Assembly (NCBI RefSeq): GCF_009725995.1 | Contig: NZ_RCNS01000003.1 | Location: forward strand, 62,001-126,000 | Reading direction: 5' to 3' | DNA from: Zobellia laminariae | Lineage (GTDB): Bacteria > Bacteroidota > Bacteroidia > Flavobacteriales > Flavobacteriaceae | Length of the DNA stretch: 64,000 nucleotides | Shown: positions 26,021 through 35,465 of the stretch, in pieces | How the letters are laid out: each line of letters opens with the position of its first letter | How positions within the stretch are numbered: position 1 is the stretch's first letter | Notes under the pieces: generated by a model | Told to the model about the DNA's origin: nothing | The model's database searches: none | Seen by the model: the letters and a program-made list of their open reading frames with translations, nothing else | Position numbers and translations under genes: made by a program

Positions 26021-27853
26021 ATGACGCACGCACATTCCTTTCACATTCCGGTTATGGGCATCGGCTTTACAATTGACTCTCCTTTAAAGGTCTCACAGTT
26101 TGGTATCGACTCGGTAATCTCGCTGGTAGATGATATTCTTTTAGAGAAGCTTCGTAAGATGTACTCTGGCAAATATTACCTCCCTTATCAGGAAATCACA
26201 GATAATATAGAAGATTTTAGGGCAAAACGGATCACATCTTATCTTGACATGATTCAAGACCTTGCTCAAGAAAAGTTTGAAAATTTTAAAAATACCACTA
26301 CCGAAACTGCTGACGGCATCAGGTCTTATTTCAATTCCCTACCCGATTCATCAACCTTTAAAAAGGAATTTTCTGAACTCGCAGAATACTCTTTTAATTT
26401 TCCAGAAATAAAAGACTGGGTTAAAGAGCGAATGCCCATGGGTAGTATTGATGTAAATATTATGACGAAGGTCGATAAGGACAACTACATTAAAAAAGAA
26501 AAGCTTTCATCTGAATATAATGATGCCCATGCCGCTCTTAGAGGGTATGCAAATAGTAAACTGAATTCTTCCGTAATTCTCTCGGCAGGAATGAACCCAC
26601 GTTTGTACAGCTATTTAGAACAGTTTGATGATTTTTATCCGGATACCAACGGGAACATCAAAAAGAAGATCGTTCTTAAGGTAAGTGATTACCGGTCAGC
26701 TATGATACAAGGGAAATTTCTAGCTAAAAAAGGAATTTGGGTTTCTGAGTACCGTATAGAATCCGGACTTAATTGCGGTGGTCATGCATTTGCTACAGAC
26801 GGCCATTTAATGGGTCCCATATTACATCAGTTCAAAGAAAATAAACAAGAATTGATAGATACGGTTCATGAGCTTTTGTTTAATTCTCTTCAGCATAGAG
26901 AACGTGCAATTCCTAACAAACCATTGTCTTTAAAAATTACTGCTCAAGGAGGTGTTGGTACCGCCGCAGAACACCAATTTCTAATAGATGAATACCATGT
27001 AGACTCTGTGGGTTGGGGTTCTGCTTTTCTTTTAGTTCCAGAAGCGACCACGGTAGACAAAGACACTTTAGATAGATTGGTTAAGGCTAAGGAAGAAGAC
27101 CTGTATTTGAGTAATATTTCGCCATTAGGCATTCCTTTTCACAGTTTAAAAGGGAACACCAAAGATGTGGAAAAAGCAGCCCGAATTTCTGACGGAAAAC
27201 CCGGTAGTCCGTGTCCAAAAAAATTCGTTGCGCTAAACAAAGATTTTAATGAAAAAGGACTTTGCACAGCATCCAGACAATACCAAAACAAGAAGTTAAA
27301 AGAACTAAAAAGTCAAAATTTATCACAAACTGAATACGACTATCATTTTCATAAGATTACCGAGAAATCCTGCACCTGCGTAGGCTTAGGCACTTCTGCT
27401 CTACTTGTCTATAATCTAGATACGAAAATTGAAGGCGAAGGCGTATCCGTTTGCCCAGGCCCTAATATGGCCTACTTTTCAAAAGTTTCTACGCTAAATG
27501 AAATGATGGGTCATATCTATGGCAAGACGAATGTAATGTCGCATCCTAATCGACCTAATATGTTCGTCAAAGAGCTTCACATTTATTTAGAATATTATAA
27601 AGAACAGATTTCGGAATTTAAAATGATGCCTACCGCTAAACGCAGAAAGCAACTACTGTCTTTTAGCAGTAATTTAATGGAAGGTATTGGGTATTATAAA
27701 AATCTATTTGGGACAAAAAAAGATAAGGCACTCTCCTATTATAACCTTGCGCTAGAACAGCTAAAGGAGTCCCGAACTTTTCTATCGTTATTAACGGAAG
27801 AAGTTGAAACGCCCGAAGAGAATTTAGCGTCCCAAATTATAGTTATGCAGTGA
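26021..27853 (+). CDS. conserved Cys-rich protein of unknown function
   Basis: This 610-residue soluble protein has no signal peptide. Its start, HIPVMGIGFTIDSPLKVSQFGIDSVISLVDD, resembles the first strand and helix of an FMN-type TIM barrel (shown here as position 7 onward; key parts GIGFTIDSP and YGI/FGIDSV). Later come SGLNCGGHAFATDGHLMGP (249-267), ITAQGGVGTAAEH (306-318) and a run of Cys motifs (GSPCPKKF, LCTASRQ, SCTCVGLG, VCPGP) at about 390-480. The Cys spacing suggests an iron-sulfur or metal site, and the Gly-rich middle suggests a phosphate- or flavin-binding barrel. I recall similar proteins in Bacteroidota without known function. It has its own terminator. Confidence 0.7.
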   Translation: MTHAHSFHIPVMGIGFTIDSPLKVSQFGIDSVISLVDDILLEKLRKMYSGKYYLPYQEITDNIEDFRAKRITSYLDMIQDLAQEKFENFKNTTTETADGIRSYFNSLPDSSTFKKEFSELAEYSFNFPEIKDWVKERMPMGSIDVNIMTKVDKDNYIKKEKLSSEYNDAHAALRGYANSKLNSSVILSAGMNPRLYSYLEQFDDFYPDTNGNIKKKIVLKVSDYRSAMIQGKFLAKKGIWVSEYRIESGLNCGGHAFATDGHLMGPILHQFKENKQELIDTVHELLFNSLQHRERAIPNKPLSLKITAQGGVGTAAEHQFLIDEYHVDSVGWGSAFLLVPEATTVDKDTLDRLVKAKEEDLYLSNISPLGIPFHSLKGNTKDVEKAARISDGKPGSPCPKKFVALNKDFNEKGLCTASRQYQNKKLKELKSQNLSQTEYDYHFHKITEKSCTCVGLGTSALLVYNLDTKIEGEGVSVCPGPNMAYFSKVSTLNEMMGHIYGKTNVMSHPNRPNMFVKELHIYLEYYKEQISEFKMMPTAKRRKQLLSFSSNLMEGIGYYKNLFGTKKDKALSYYNLALEQLKESRTFLSLLTEEVETPEENLASQIIVMQ

Positions 27854-27878
27854 ATTAGATTTTTAGGTGTCATAATGA

Positions 27879-27908
27879 AAAAGCCCTACCAGAAATGGTG
27901 GGGCTTTT
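27879..27908 (+). terminator. rho-independent terminator
   Basis: AAAAGCCCTACCA (27879-27891) pairs with TGGTGGGGCTTTT (27896-27908), with one G-T pair and the stable tetraloop GAAA. It lies 26 bp after the stop of the Cys-rich protein gene. Confidence 0.88.
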
Positions 27909-28399
27909 GGTTGTTGCTTTAATTATATTTGAACGATAAAATAAGTGGCTATTAATTTTAATTAAAAGTTGAAGATGATTTGTTCTTTAAAACTTCTGAA
28001 TTCCCCAACTAAATATTTGCTTTTGATTTATAATTTAAATGGTACTCTACATATAAATACATCTTCAAAAACATTAAAAAAAGATATCATTCAACAGTAA
28101 TTTTAGGCATCCTATTTCTTCATTTAGAATGATTCAATAATTGATTTTTTTATTTTCTTCGAGGGCATTTTTTAAAAATTTAAGTGTATTCCTTAATTTT
28201 TTTAAACTTTTTAGTCCTAGATTTTCTCTTTAAAAAAATTCCCTTTTATCATATATCAGTACTATTCTACACTACAAGATGATTTAAGAGCTATAGAAGA
28301 AAAGCTACTTATTCATAAACAAACTTGTTAAAATTAAAGAATACAACAACCACATCCTCAGTTTATTCGTACATCTTTAAACCCCGAAATTTATATCTT
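27909..28399. other. AT-rich non-coding region
   Basis: There are about 490 bp of AT-rich DNA with many T and A tracts before the beta-propeller lipoprotein gene. I see no gene, hairpin or clear promoter box. It presumably holds the promoter and a long leader for that gene. Confidence 0.4.
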
Positions 28400-29740
28400 A
28401 TGAACAAAGTGAAAATGTACCTATTGTTTTTTGGCATTGGTTTAAGCGTTATGAGCTGTACCAGTGACAACTTAAATTTAATTCCAGATAACGATTCTGA
28501 AGAACAGGAATCCGAGACTCCCGAAGAAGAGAACACTGAGGAAGAAGAAGTAACCCTCGATGAAAATGTAGTTACTGTAGATATTGCTACAGAACTTACA
28601 GCAAATGATTTAGAGCCTCATCCAATGCAAGATGTTGCAAAACCCGAGTATTTAAAAACTATTGTAGATCCTTCATTCGGAACAATTATCCGAAGGATTT
28701 CTAATGGTGGAGATGGTACGGTTACAAAACCAATGTATAGTACCGTTCAAGCATGGAACGCCGATGAAACCCGAATGATTCTGTACGACCAGACAAATGG
28801 TGTACATCAATTACTAGATGGTAAGACTTATGCTTTTATTAGAAATCTTGATGATATCCTACCAGATGATATAGAACAATTATATTGGGATTTTAATCAG
28901 GCCGATATTCTTTATTACCTAGACAAAAGAACGGATGACTATATTAAATACACCGTATCATCTGGCAATAAAGAAATTTTAGTTAATCTAAGAGAGATAA
29001 CCAACTGTACAGGTGGTCTAAGTATGGGCAACGATGTTCAGATGCCATCTTGGGATAATGATGTAATAGGATTTCGTTGTGAAAACAATACTGCCTACGC
29101 TTATCGTTTTTCAACTCAAAAGTTAACTACTTTTAATATTGATGACGTAAACTATACCGCTGCTATGCCTGCACCAAGTGGTGATCTTTTTTATCACAAT
29201 GTATCTTCGTACGATACCAACGGTGACCTTGTAACAAGACTTAACAAACAGAAACCAGAACATTCTTCTTTAGGTAAAATGGCGAATGGAACTGATGCCG
29301 ATTTTACAGTAACATTTAACGGTGGTCCTAAAGGTGGATGTTTAGGAAATATTGTTGCCTATGATTTAAATACGGGCGATTGTTTACCTGTTATTTCTGA
29401 AGATTTAGGATATGATTACCCAAAGAGCGGTACACATATTTCTGCCGTAGCTCATAAAAATCCGGGATGGATTGCAGCTTCCATGATAGGTTTTGAACAA
29501 GACGGCGTAAAACTTCTAGATCAAGAATTGGTTATAGCAAGAGTTGAACCAGGCAACGTGGAAGTATACAGAATTGGACACCACAGAGCTGATGAAGATC
29601 AGTTTGATTATTGGGGTGAGCCTCATGCCGTTATTAGCCCTACAGGAACCCGTGTTCTTTTTGGTTCTGACTGGAGTGGTAGTGAAGATGGTAAATCTGT
29701 TGAATCTTATGTAGTTGAGTTACCTTCTTACCAACCATAA
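28400..29740 (+). CDS. beta-propeller lipoprotein, oligogalacturonate-lyase-like fold
   Basis: I start at the ATG giving a lipoprotein signal (MNKVKMYLLFFGIGLSVMSC); an upstream TTG would add 25 polar residues. An acidic linker (about 30-60) is typical of surface lipoproteins. The rest shows TolB-like blade repeats: YSTVQAWNADETRMILYD, IEQLYWDFNQADILYYLD and WGEPHAVISPTGTRVLFGSDW. Three conserved-looking His lie in HISAVAHKNPGW and GHHRAD. The seven-blade layout with these His recalls PL22, PL24 or PL25 lyases, but I cannot name the family. Its 3' end is partly duplicated at 37.9 kb. Confidence 0.6.
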   Translation: MNKVKMYLLFFGIGLSVMSCTSDNLNLIPDNDSEEQESETPEEENTEEEEVTLDENVVTVDIATELTANDLEPHPMQDVAKPEYLKTIVDPSFGTIIRRISNGGDGTVTKPMYSTVQAWNADETRMILYDQTNGVHQLLDGKTYAFIRNLDDILPDDIEQLYWDFNQADILYYLDKRTDDYIKYTVSSGNKEILVNLREITNCTGGLSMGNDVQMPSWDNDVIGFRCENNTAYAYRFSTQKLTTFNIDDVNYTAAMPAPSGDLFYHNVSSYDTNGDLVTRLNKQKPEHSSLGKMANGTDADFTVTFNGGPKGGCLGNIVAYDLNTGDCLPVISEDLGYDYPKSGTHISAVAHKNPGWIAASMIGFEQDGVKLLDQELVIARVEPGNVEVYRIGHHRADEDQFDYWGEPHAVISPTGTRVLFGSDWSGSEDGKSVESYVVELPSYQP

Positions 29741-29820
29741 TAGATTTAATAATAAGGTTATATAAAGTAAACCTTATGTTCTCTAAACTTTAAAAGCAAG
29801 CCCTTAAAAAAGGGCTTGCT
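29724..29820 (+). repeat. direct repeat copy A (gene 3' end plus terminator)
   Basis: This segment includes the last codons of the propeller gene (ending SYQP), a spacer with TAAACCTTATGTTCT, and a terminator hairpin. A diverged copy lies at 37912-38013 on the same strand, downstream of murQ. The hairpin itself is AAGCAAGCCCTT (29794-29805) and AAGGGCTTGCTT (29810-29821). Confidence 0.85.
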
Positions 29821-29821
29821 T
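29794..29821 (+). terminator. terminator after the propeller gene
   Basis: A perfect 12-bp stem with loop AAAA, 53 bp downstream of the stop codon. It is the conserved core of the direct repeat copy A. Confidence 0.85.
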
Positions 29822-29977
29822 TCGTTTATACATATAACATTTATATAGAAAAACTAGATAAAGATTAATTAACCAGACTAGTACTGAATCATTAAAATTT
29901 TACAAGATTATAAACTGGTAAATCATAGTCTGAAAATGTTTTCCTCGGTCTTTTAAAATTTTAGGTCTCATTTTTTA

Positions 29978-30733
29978 CTAAATCAGCTCTACTCCATTAT
30001 CATGGTACGGCCTTAGCAAATCTGCACCTGGTTCAAGTTCTGTAACCAAGGCATGCAACGTATTAATATCACATATCTTATACCTATTTACGGTGTTTAA
30101 TTTTTTACTTATGGTAAGAGCTACCAAACGTTTTGAAGCTTTTATCATAGCTCTCTTCATTTGTGCTATCTCCCAATCGGTTTCAGTAATACCTTTTGAA
30201 CAATCAATATATCCCGTTCCCAAAAAGCAAATATCTGCTGTAATGTCAGACAGGCTATTTATGGACTCCCCACCTGTAACGAGCTGAGACTCTTTGGATA
30301 GTTTACCGCCAATTAAATAAACCTCATGACGTGGAGACATATTATTTATCAGCTCTATAGCCATAGGCAAGCTTGGCGTAAATATGGTAAGGTTCATTTT
30401 TGCGGGAATTAGTTTTGCTAATTCCAAATTCGTTGACCCCCCACTAATAAGAATTACATCCCCATCCTTCAACAAAGAAATCCCCTTCTTAGCAATTCTC
30501 ACTTTACTGTCTTGCTGAAATATTTCTCCTGATTGGTCCGTATAAATGTTGAAGCCGTTTGAGACTGCACCTCCATGAACCTTTCGTAATCTACTAAGAT
30601 CATCTAGTTCTTTTACGTCTCTTCTGACCGTATCCATAGATACATTTAATATTCCGGCTAGATCGGTTAGAAGCACCCTGTTGTGCAAATGCACTTCCTC
30701 TAGTATAACCTGATGTCTTTCACTTTTTCTCAA
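29978..30733 (-). CDS. DeoR-family transcriptional regulator
   Basis: The 251-residue protein has the N-terminal DeoR HTH (RHQVILEEV, then LAGILNVSMDTVRRDV with LRKVHGGAV) and the C-terminal sugar-phosphate-binding domain (ISGGSTNLELAKLI, FLGTGYIDCSKGITE, and SDITADICFLG). Members bind phosphosugars and repress sugar genes. It is divergent from the SusC gene with 198 bp between start codons. Two matching inverted repeats lie there, so it probably represses the SusC-SusD-symporter-MurQ genes until a sugar phosphate such as MurNAc-6-phosphate or GlcNAc-6-phosphate is present (inference). Confidence 0.9.
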   Translation of the reverse strand: MRKSERHQVILEEVHLHNRVLLTDLAGILNVSMDTVRRDVKELDDLSRLRKVHGGAVSNGFNIYTDQSGEIFQQDSKVRIAKKGISLLKDGDVILISGGSTNLELAKLIPAKMNLTIFTPSLPMAIELINNMSPRHEVYLIGGKLSKESQLVTGGESINSLSDITADICFLGTGYIDCSKGITETDWEIAQMKRAMIKASKRLVALTISKKLNTVNRYKICDINTLHALVTELEPGADLLRPYHDNGVELI

Positions 30734-30789
30734 ACTCTAATGCTTTAATTTCTGCAATAATATCAAATTAAGAATAAATACGCATCAAA

Positions 30790-30806
30790 TGCAACAAAAT
30801 ATTGCA
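30790..30806. promoter_or_regulatory. putative DeoR operator 1
   Basis: The inverted repeat TGCAA-N7-TTGCA is flanked by A and T, extending the symmetry by one base. Its centre is 72 bp, about seven helical turns, from that of operator 2, which has the same half-sites and the same 7-bp spacer. An isolated TGCAATAAT half-site also occurs at 30753-30761, close to the DeoR gene. Confidence 0.7.
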
Positions 30807-30861
30807 TATAATATGACTATTTTATTAAAATCAGATAAACACCTTCAATTTGCTGTTTTTA

Positions 30862-30878
30862 TGCAATAATAAATTGCA
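30862..30878. promoter_or_regulatory. putative DeoR operator 2
   Basis: The inverted repeat TGCAA-N7-TTGCA overlaps the proposed -33 element of the SusC promoter (TTG at 30874). Bound repressor there would block RNA polymerase directly, and cooperation with operator 1 could form a loop. Confidence 0.72.
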
Positions 30879-30904
30879 AATACTAGATTATTCTGCTAGG
30901 TTTG
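30874..30904 (+). promoter_or_regulatory. putative SusC promoter, Bacteroidota type
   Basis: TTG at 30874-30876, a 20-bp spacer and TAGGTTTG at 30897-30904 match the Bacteroidota consensus TTTG/TAnnTTTG. A transcript would start about 30911, leaving a leader of about 20 bases before the ATG at 30932. Confidence 0.6.
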
Positions 30905-30931
30905 CTCAAACAACAAGCTAAAGACTCTATT

Positions 30932-33900
30932 ATGACAAAAATGTATCAACTGCTATCTGCGCTTCTGCTGGCTTTTTTTTCGCTGAGCTCATTTGCGCAA
31001 TCAACTACACTCTCAGGAACGGTTCTGGCCGAAGACGGTTTCCCTTTACCCGGTGCAAGTGTTTTAATTAAAGGCACTACAACTGGAAGTTCTTCCGATT
31101 TTGACGGAAACTTTAGTATAGAAGTAAGTGATGTGGCCGGAAAAACCTTAGCCATTAGCTATATTGGTTACAAAACATTTGAAACCGTCCTGACCGGAGA
31201 CGATCAGGTATTTAATGTTACGCTAAATGAAGATTCCAATGCCTTGGATGAAGTCATTTTAGTAGGTTCCTCTATTACCCAGTCTAGAAAGAAATTGGGT
31301 AACGCCATTACTACGGTTAAATCTGCTGCGCTGGTCAAGGCTGCACCTGTAAATATTACCTCTTCCTTACAAGGTAAAGTTCCCGGTGCCCAGATCACAC
31401 AGAACTCTGGTGACCCGGCCGGTGGATTTTCAATTCGCTTAAGAGGTCCCAGTACTATTAAAGGCTCTTCAGAACCTCTTTATGTTGTTGATGGGGTTAT
31501 TACCAGTAACCTTACCACTAACGTAACCAATTTAAATGTTGATAGTGGTGATGCTTCTCCAGGTCAAAATAGAATGGTAGACATCAACCCAAATGATATT
31601 GAAAACGTAAACATTTTGAACGGTGCCGCCGCTGCCGCAATTTACGGATCAAGAGCTTCTAACGGTGTAGTTGTGATTACAACTAAAAAAGGTGGAAACT
31701 ATGAAGACGGACCAGAGTTTTTCGTTAAGTCTACTTTTAACGTAAGTACTATTAGAAAAAAACTAGACCTGAATTTAAGAGGTGAAGAGTTTGAAACCGT
31801 ACCCAATAGCGACCTATCAGGTAGACTTTGGCCTATTTTTGGTTTTGATCCAAATGATGGTAATGCATTAACTACGTATAGAAACCTATCTACCAATAAG
31901 TTTGAAACCACTCGTTACGATTATCAAGACGAAATTTTTCAGACCGGGTTTGGTAGCGACACTTATTTCTCCGCCAAAGGTGGCAACGAGAAAATGAGTT
32001 ATATGGCATCCGTAGGGTACCTTAGTAACGAAGGTATCATCAAGAATACCCAGTTTGATCGTTTCTCCGCAAGATTAAATTTCAACCACAAAATAGCAGA
32101 TTGGATTTCTTATGACCTTGGTCTTTACTACGCAAACAGTAAGTCTGATGAGAAGCCGGATGGAAACGTTTTCTGGAGCCCTATTAACTCCATAAACATA
32201 ACCAATAACACTTTTGACATTACGCAAAGAGATGCAAACGGTAATCTAATGGCGGTAGAGAATACACGTGTTAATCCGCTTACTATTATTGAGTCTTTTG
32301 ATATTACACAAAATGTGAATCACTTTATACCTAACCTACATTTAAAAATCAATCCAATCAAAAACCTAACGATAGATCAGATTATTGGTGTAGATACGTA
32401 TAACCAAAAAGGGCATATTGGTATTCCTATTTATCCTTACGCCAACGTTAACCCAGCTTATTTTAACGATGGGTATTTAGGTGATGCAGAAGCTAAAATT
32501 TTCAATTGGAACTATGATATCAACGCGAATTACAATATAGACATCTCGGATAAATTGAACTCGGTTACAACTGCAGGTTATAGTTTTCAGTCAAGTGAAC
32601 TATCTTTTGAAGGTACCCAAGGAAGAGGTCTAGATACAAACAACACCCCTACCATTCCGTTATACACGCAACCTATTGATACTAACCTTGATATTTACGG
32701 ATTCTTTCTACAAGAAACTTTGTCTTGGGACAACAAGTTATTTTTGACTCTAGCCGGAAGGATAGATGGCGCCACCAATTTTGATGTAGATGAAAGGTCT
32801 AATTTTTACCCTAAAATTTCTGGATCGTACGTATTATCTAACGAGCCATTTTGGAATAACGATAGTTTCCTTAACTCCGCTAGATTAAGAGCTTCTTATG
32901 GTGAGGCCGGTAACTTAACCGCTATTAGTCCATATGAAAGATTTGGAAGCTATAGTTCTAATGATTTCTTAGGTTCCTCTACCCTACAACAAAACAATAG
33001 ATTGGGTAACGAAGGTTTAAAACCAGAGCGTACCAAAGAATTTGAAATAGGTACGGATTTAAGTTTCTTTAATAATAGAGCTTCCTTATTGTTCACATAT
33101 TACCGTCAAAATATAGAAGATTTGATCGTAGGTCGTGTATTGGCTCCGTCAGTAGGTGGTTCTTCAAGAACTGAAAATGTTGGAACCATGCGTAACAACG
33201 GTATTGAATTATACGCAAGAGTTACTCCCGTGAAAACGGATGATCTTACTTGGGACTTAAACTTCAATTTTAGTAGCAATAAAAACAAGGTTCTACAAAC
33301 TATTGGTGGCGATATTACCATTGCCAGTGTAACCGGTGCTCCCCCAGTTGTAAAAGAAGGCGAAGCTTTAGGTGTCTTCTACGGTACGTATTACGCCAAA
33401 GATGATAACGGACAATTGCTTTTAACCGGTGCTTCTGCAGATGGAAGTCCGGAAGGGGTTCCACAACCAGAAAGAGGCGATTTGGCAACAGGAACACCAA
33501 TGCGCGATGCTAACGGCCAACCTACCGGAGATGTTTTAAGAAAAGTTATTGGCGACCCTAATCCTGATTATATTTTGGGGATTGGAACAGACCTTGCTTA
33601 CAAAAACTTCTCGTTCAGTATGCTTTGGGAAGCGGTACAAGGTTTTGATGTATTTGATGCCGATAAAAGAACCCGACAAGGTGTTGGTTTAGGGCAATTG
33701 GCAGAACAAGAACTAAGTGGCGAGTTGCCAAGAGGTTACATTGCCGGTGTTTACCCTATTGAAGAATTTAGAATGGAAGACGGATCTTTTGTTAAACTTC
33801 GTGAAGTTTCTTTAGGATATGAATTCCCTGAACTTTTCAATTCTACACTAGAGAATGTAAAGCTCTCTTTGATCGGGCGTAACTTAATATCGTTTGACAA

Positions 33901-34021
33901 TTTCTTCAGTTATGACCCTGAGACCAATGCTGGTGGGCAATCTAACTTACTCCGATCTGTAAACTTCGGTAACGTTCCAATCCCTATGACCATCTCATTA
34001 TCATTAAGTGCTAACTTCTAA
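30932..34021 (+). CDS. SusC/RagA-family TonB-dependent outer-membrane transporter
   Basis: I start at the ATG giving a signal peptide (MTKMYQLLSALLLAFFSLSSFAQ). An upstream TTG lies inside the proposed -7 box. A carboxypeptidase-regulatory-like domain follows (GTVLAEDGFPLPGASVLIKG), then the plug with LDEVILVGSS, and PLYVVDGVI and NGAAAAAIYGSRASNGVVVITTKK-type signatures (GAAAAAIYGSRAS), then a 22-strand barrel ending SLSLSANF. With SusD it takes up oligosaccharides or glycopeptides across the outer membrane, powered by TonB. Neighbouring symporter and murQ suggest a MurNAc-containing substrate. The SusD gene starts 10 bp after the stop. Confidence 0.93.
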   Translation: MTKMYQLLSALLLAFFSLSSFAQSTTLSGTVLAEDGFPLPGASVLIKGTTTGSSSDFDGNFSIEVSDVAGKTLAISYIGYKTFETVLTGDDQVFNVTLNEDSNALDEVILVGSSITQSRKKLGNAITTVKSAALVKAAPVNITSSLQGKVPGAQITQNSGDPAGGFSIRLRGPSTIKGSSEPLYVVDGVITSNLTTNVTNLNVDSGDASPGQNRMVDINPNDIENVNILNGAAAAAIYGSRASNGVVVITTKKGGNYEDGPEFFVKSTFNVSTIRKKLDLNLRGEEFETVPNSDLSGRLWPIFGFDPNDGNALTTYRNLSTNKFETTRYDYQDEIFQTGFGSDTYFSAKGGNEKMSYMASVGYLSNEGIIKNTQFDRFSARLNFNHKIADWISYDLGLYYANSKSDEKPDGNVFWSPINSINITNNTFDITQRDANGNLMAVENTRVNPLTIIESFDITQNVNHFIPNLHLKINPIKNLTIDQIIGVDTYNQKGHIGIPIYPYANVNPAYFNDGYLGDAEAKIFNWNYDINANYNIDISDKLNSVTTAGYSFQSSELSFEGTQGRGLDTNNTPTIPLYTQPIDTNLDIYGFFLQETLSWDNKLFLTLAGRIDGATNFDVDERSNFYPKISGSYVLSNEPFWNNDSFLNSARLRASYGEAGNLTAISPYERFGSYSSNDFLGSSTLQQNNRLGNEGLKPERTKEFEIGTDLSFFNNRASLLFTYYRQNIEDLIVGRVLAPSVGGSSRTENVGTMRNNGIELYARVTPVKTDDLTWDLNFNFSSNKNKVLQTIGGDITIASVTGAPPVVKEGEALGVFYGTYYAKDDNGQLLLTGASADGSPEGVPQPERGDLATGTPMRDANGQPTGDVLRKVIGDPNPDYILGIGTDLAYKNFSFSMLWEAVQGFDVFDADKRTRQGVGLGQLAEQELSGELPRGYIAGVYPIEEFRMEDGSFVKLREVSLGYEFPELFNSTLENVKLSLIGRNLISFDNFFSYDPETNAGGQSNLLRSVNFGNVPIPMTISLSLSANF

Positions 34022-34031
34022 AAAAACGGAT

Positions 34032-35336
34032 ATGAAAAATATACTAAAACTTATGGCTATCGCACTAATGATTGTTGCATCATCTTGTGATACCGAATAT
34101 TTAGACCCCAATTCTACTCTAGAGCCCGATGTGACCAATAACATTGATAATTTAGTGATGTTGATAAATGGAGTTCAACAAAGATGGAGTACAGACCGTG
34201 CAGGTATAATTTACAATTACACCCATATTGCAGGTTTGAATACCAATGAATTGAGACTATTAAACCCAGGTAACCTTGGTGAAAACGAAATTTTGCTTGG
34301 TGGTGATGATGTAAACGGCGGAAACGAGGTTTTAATCAACATGTGGACAAATGCAATGTTAACCCGGAAAGAGGCTACTACGGTGATCGATGCTGCCGAT
34401 GGTGTTAGCGAGAGTGCCTCTGCTTCGGGTTCTTTAAAGGCTTATGGCCTGTTCTATAGAGCTATGGCTCACGGAACCTTAATTCAGTTTTTTGAAAGCA
34501 TTCCGTTAGAAGTTATTGAAAATGCCACTTTTGAAGACCGAGCTGCGGTATTGGAAAGTGCTATTGCAGATTTGAACGAGGCTAAAGGTTATATAGCTTC
34601 TGGATTGGACGCTACCGTAACATCTAATATTTTCAAATCCGTAGACCTTGAAAATTCGGTAAACGCTATGTTGGCCAGATTCAATTTAATGGCAGGCAAC
34701 TATGATGCGGCAATAACAGCGGCCAATGCGGTAGACCTATCGGTTAAATCTACATGGGTTTATGATGCTTCCATTCCCAATCCGTTGGCATTTTGGTTCG
34801 GGTCACAAAACGTAACTCAAGCCAAAGACTTAACATTTGGCTTACCATCAGACCTTTTACCTGATGAAAACGATGCCCGTGTTTCTTTCTACATCACTGC
34901 CGATGATTTGGAAGCGGAAACCCCAAATTACCAAGTAGTTGGTTTTTGGAGCGATAACCTTGATGAAATTCCTGTGTATTTGCCCGGTGAAATTCTTTTG
35001 ATAAAAGCGGAGGCGTATGCGCGGAACAATGAGCTCGCCAATGCTGTAACCGAATTAAACTCGGTCTTGACAAAAACGGCAACTACTGATATTTATGGTT
35101 TAGGTGCAAACCTTCCAGCATATGAAGGGCCTGTAGCACAAGATGATATTTTAGATGAAATCTATAAAAATAGAAGGGTTGAACTTTACTTGACCGGTTT
35201 ATCTCTTGAAGACAATAGAAGATTCCAAAGACCTGGTCCAGCAGATGCCGATGCCGAAAGAAATCGTAATTATTATCCTTACCCTAATGCGGAAAGGGAT
35301 AACAATACAAATACACCTGCAAATCCAGCACTATAA
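34032..35336 (+). CDS. SusD/RagB-family surface lipoprotein
   Basis: I start at the ATG giving a lipoprotein signal ending VASSC; the earlier ATG lies within the SusC gene. The protein has the SusD hallmarks of an N-terminal segment (EYLDPNSTLEPDV), TPR-like helices (AYGLFYRAMAHGTLIQFFE, LARFNLMAGNYDAAITAA) and the C-terminal region ILLIKAEAYARNN, then DEIYKNRRVELYLTG. At 434 residues it is shorter than most SusD proteins, consistent with a small ligand such as a sugar or short muropeptide. It acts as the lid of the SusC barrel at the cell surface. Confidence 0.92.
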   Translation: MKNILKLMAIALMIVASSCDTEYLDPNSTLEPDVTNNIDNLVMLINGVQQRWSTDRAGIIYNYTHIAGLNTNELRLLNPGNLGENEILLGGDDVNGGNEVLINMWTNAMLTRKEATTVIDAADGVSESASASGSLKAYGLFYRAMAHGTLIQFFESIPLEVIENATFEDRAAVLESAIADLNEAKGYIASGLDATVTSNIFKSVDLENSVNAMLARFNLMAGNYDAAITAANAVDLSVKSTWVYDASIPNPLAFWFGSQNVTQAKDLTFGLPSDLLPDENDARVSFYITADDLEAETPNYQVVGFWSDNLDEIPVYLPGEILLIKAEAYARNNELANAVTELNSVLTKTATTDIYGLGANLPAYEGPVAQDDILDEIYKNRRVELYLTGLSLEDNRRFQRPGPADADAERNRNYYPYPNAERDNNTNTPANPAL

Positions 35337-35362
35337 ACTATTGATTGTTTTGTTAAACAACA

Positions 35363-35391
35363 GGGGCAGCGTAAATGCTGCCCCATTTTTT
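35363..35391 (+). terminator. intra-operon terminator/attenuator after SusD
   Basis: GGGGCAGC (35363-35370) and GCTGCCCC (35377-35384) form a perfect stem with loop GTAAAT, followed by ATTTTTT. It lies between SusD and the symporter gene, which have the same direction, so it would lower expression of the downstream inner-membrane and cytoplasmic genes relative to SusC/D. Confidence 0.85.
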
Positions 35392-35465
35392 AAGCTTATT
35401 TCACTGCCATATACTAGTGAAGCAGCACCTTGCTTCTACTTTCTTAATTTAAAAGTCTACACTTT

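Noticed and set aside
30902..30931. Earlier TTG start of the SusC gene
   Set aside because: It falls inside the proposed -7 promoter box and would put polar residues before the signal peptide.
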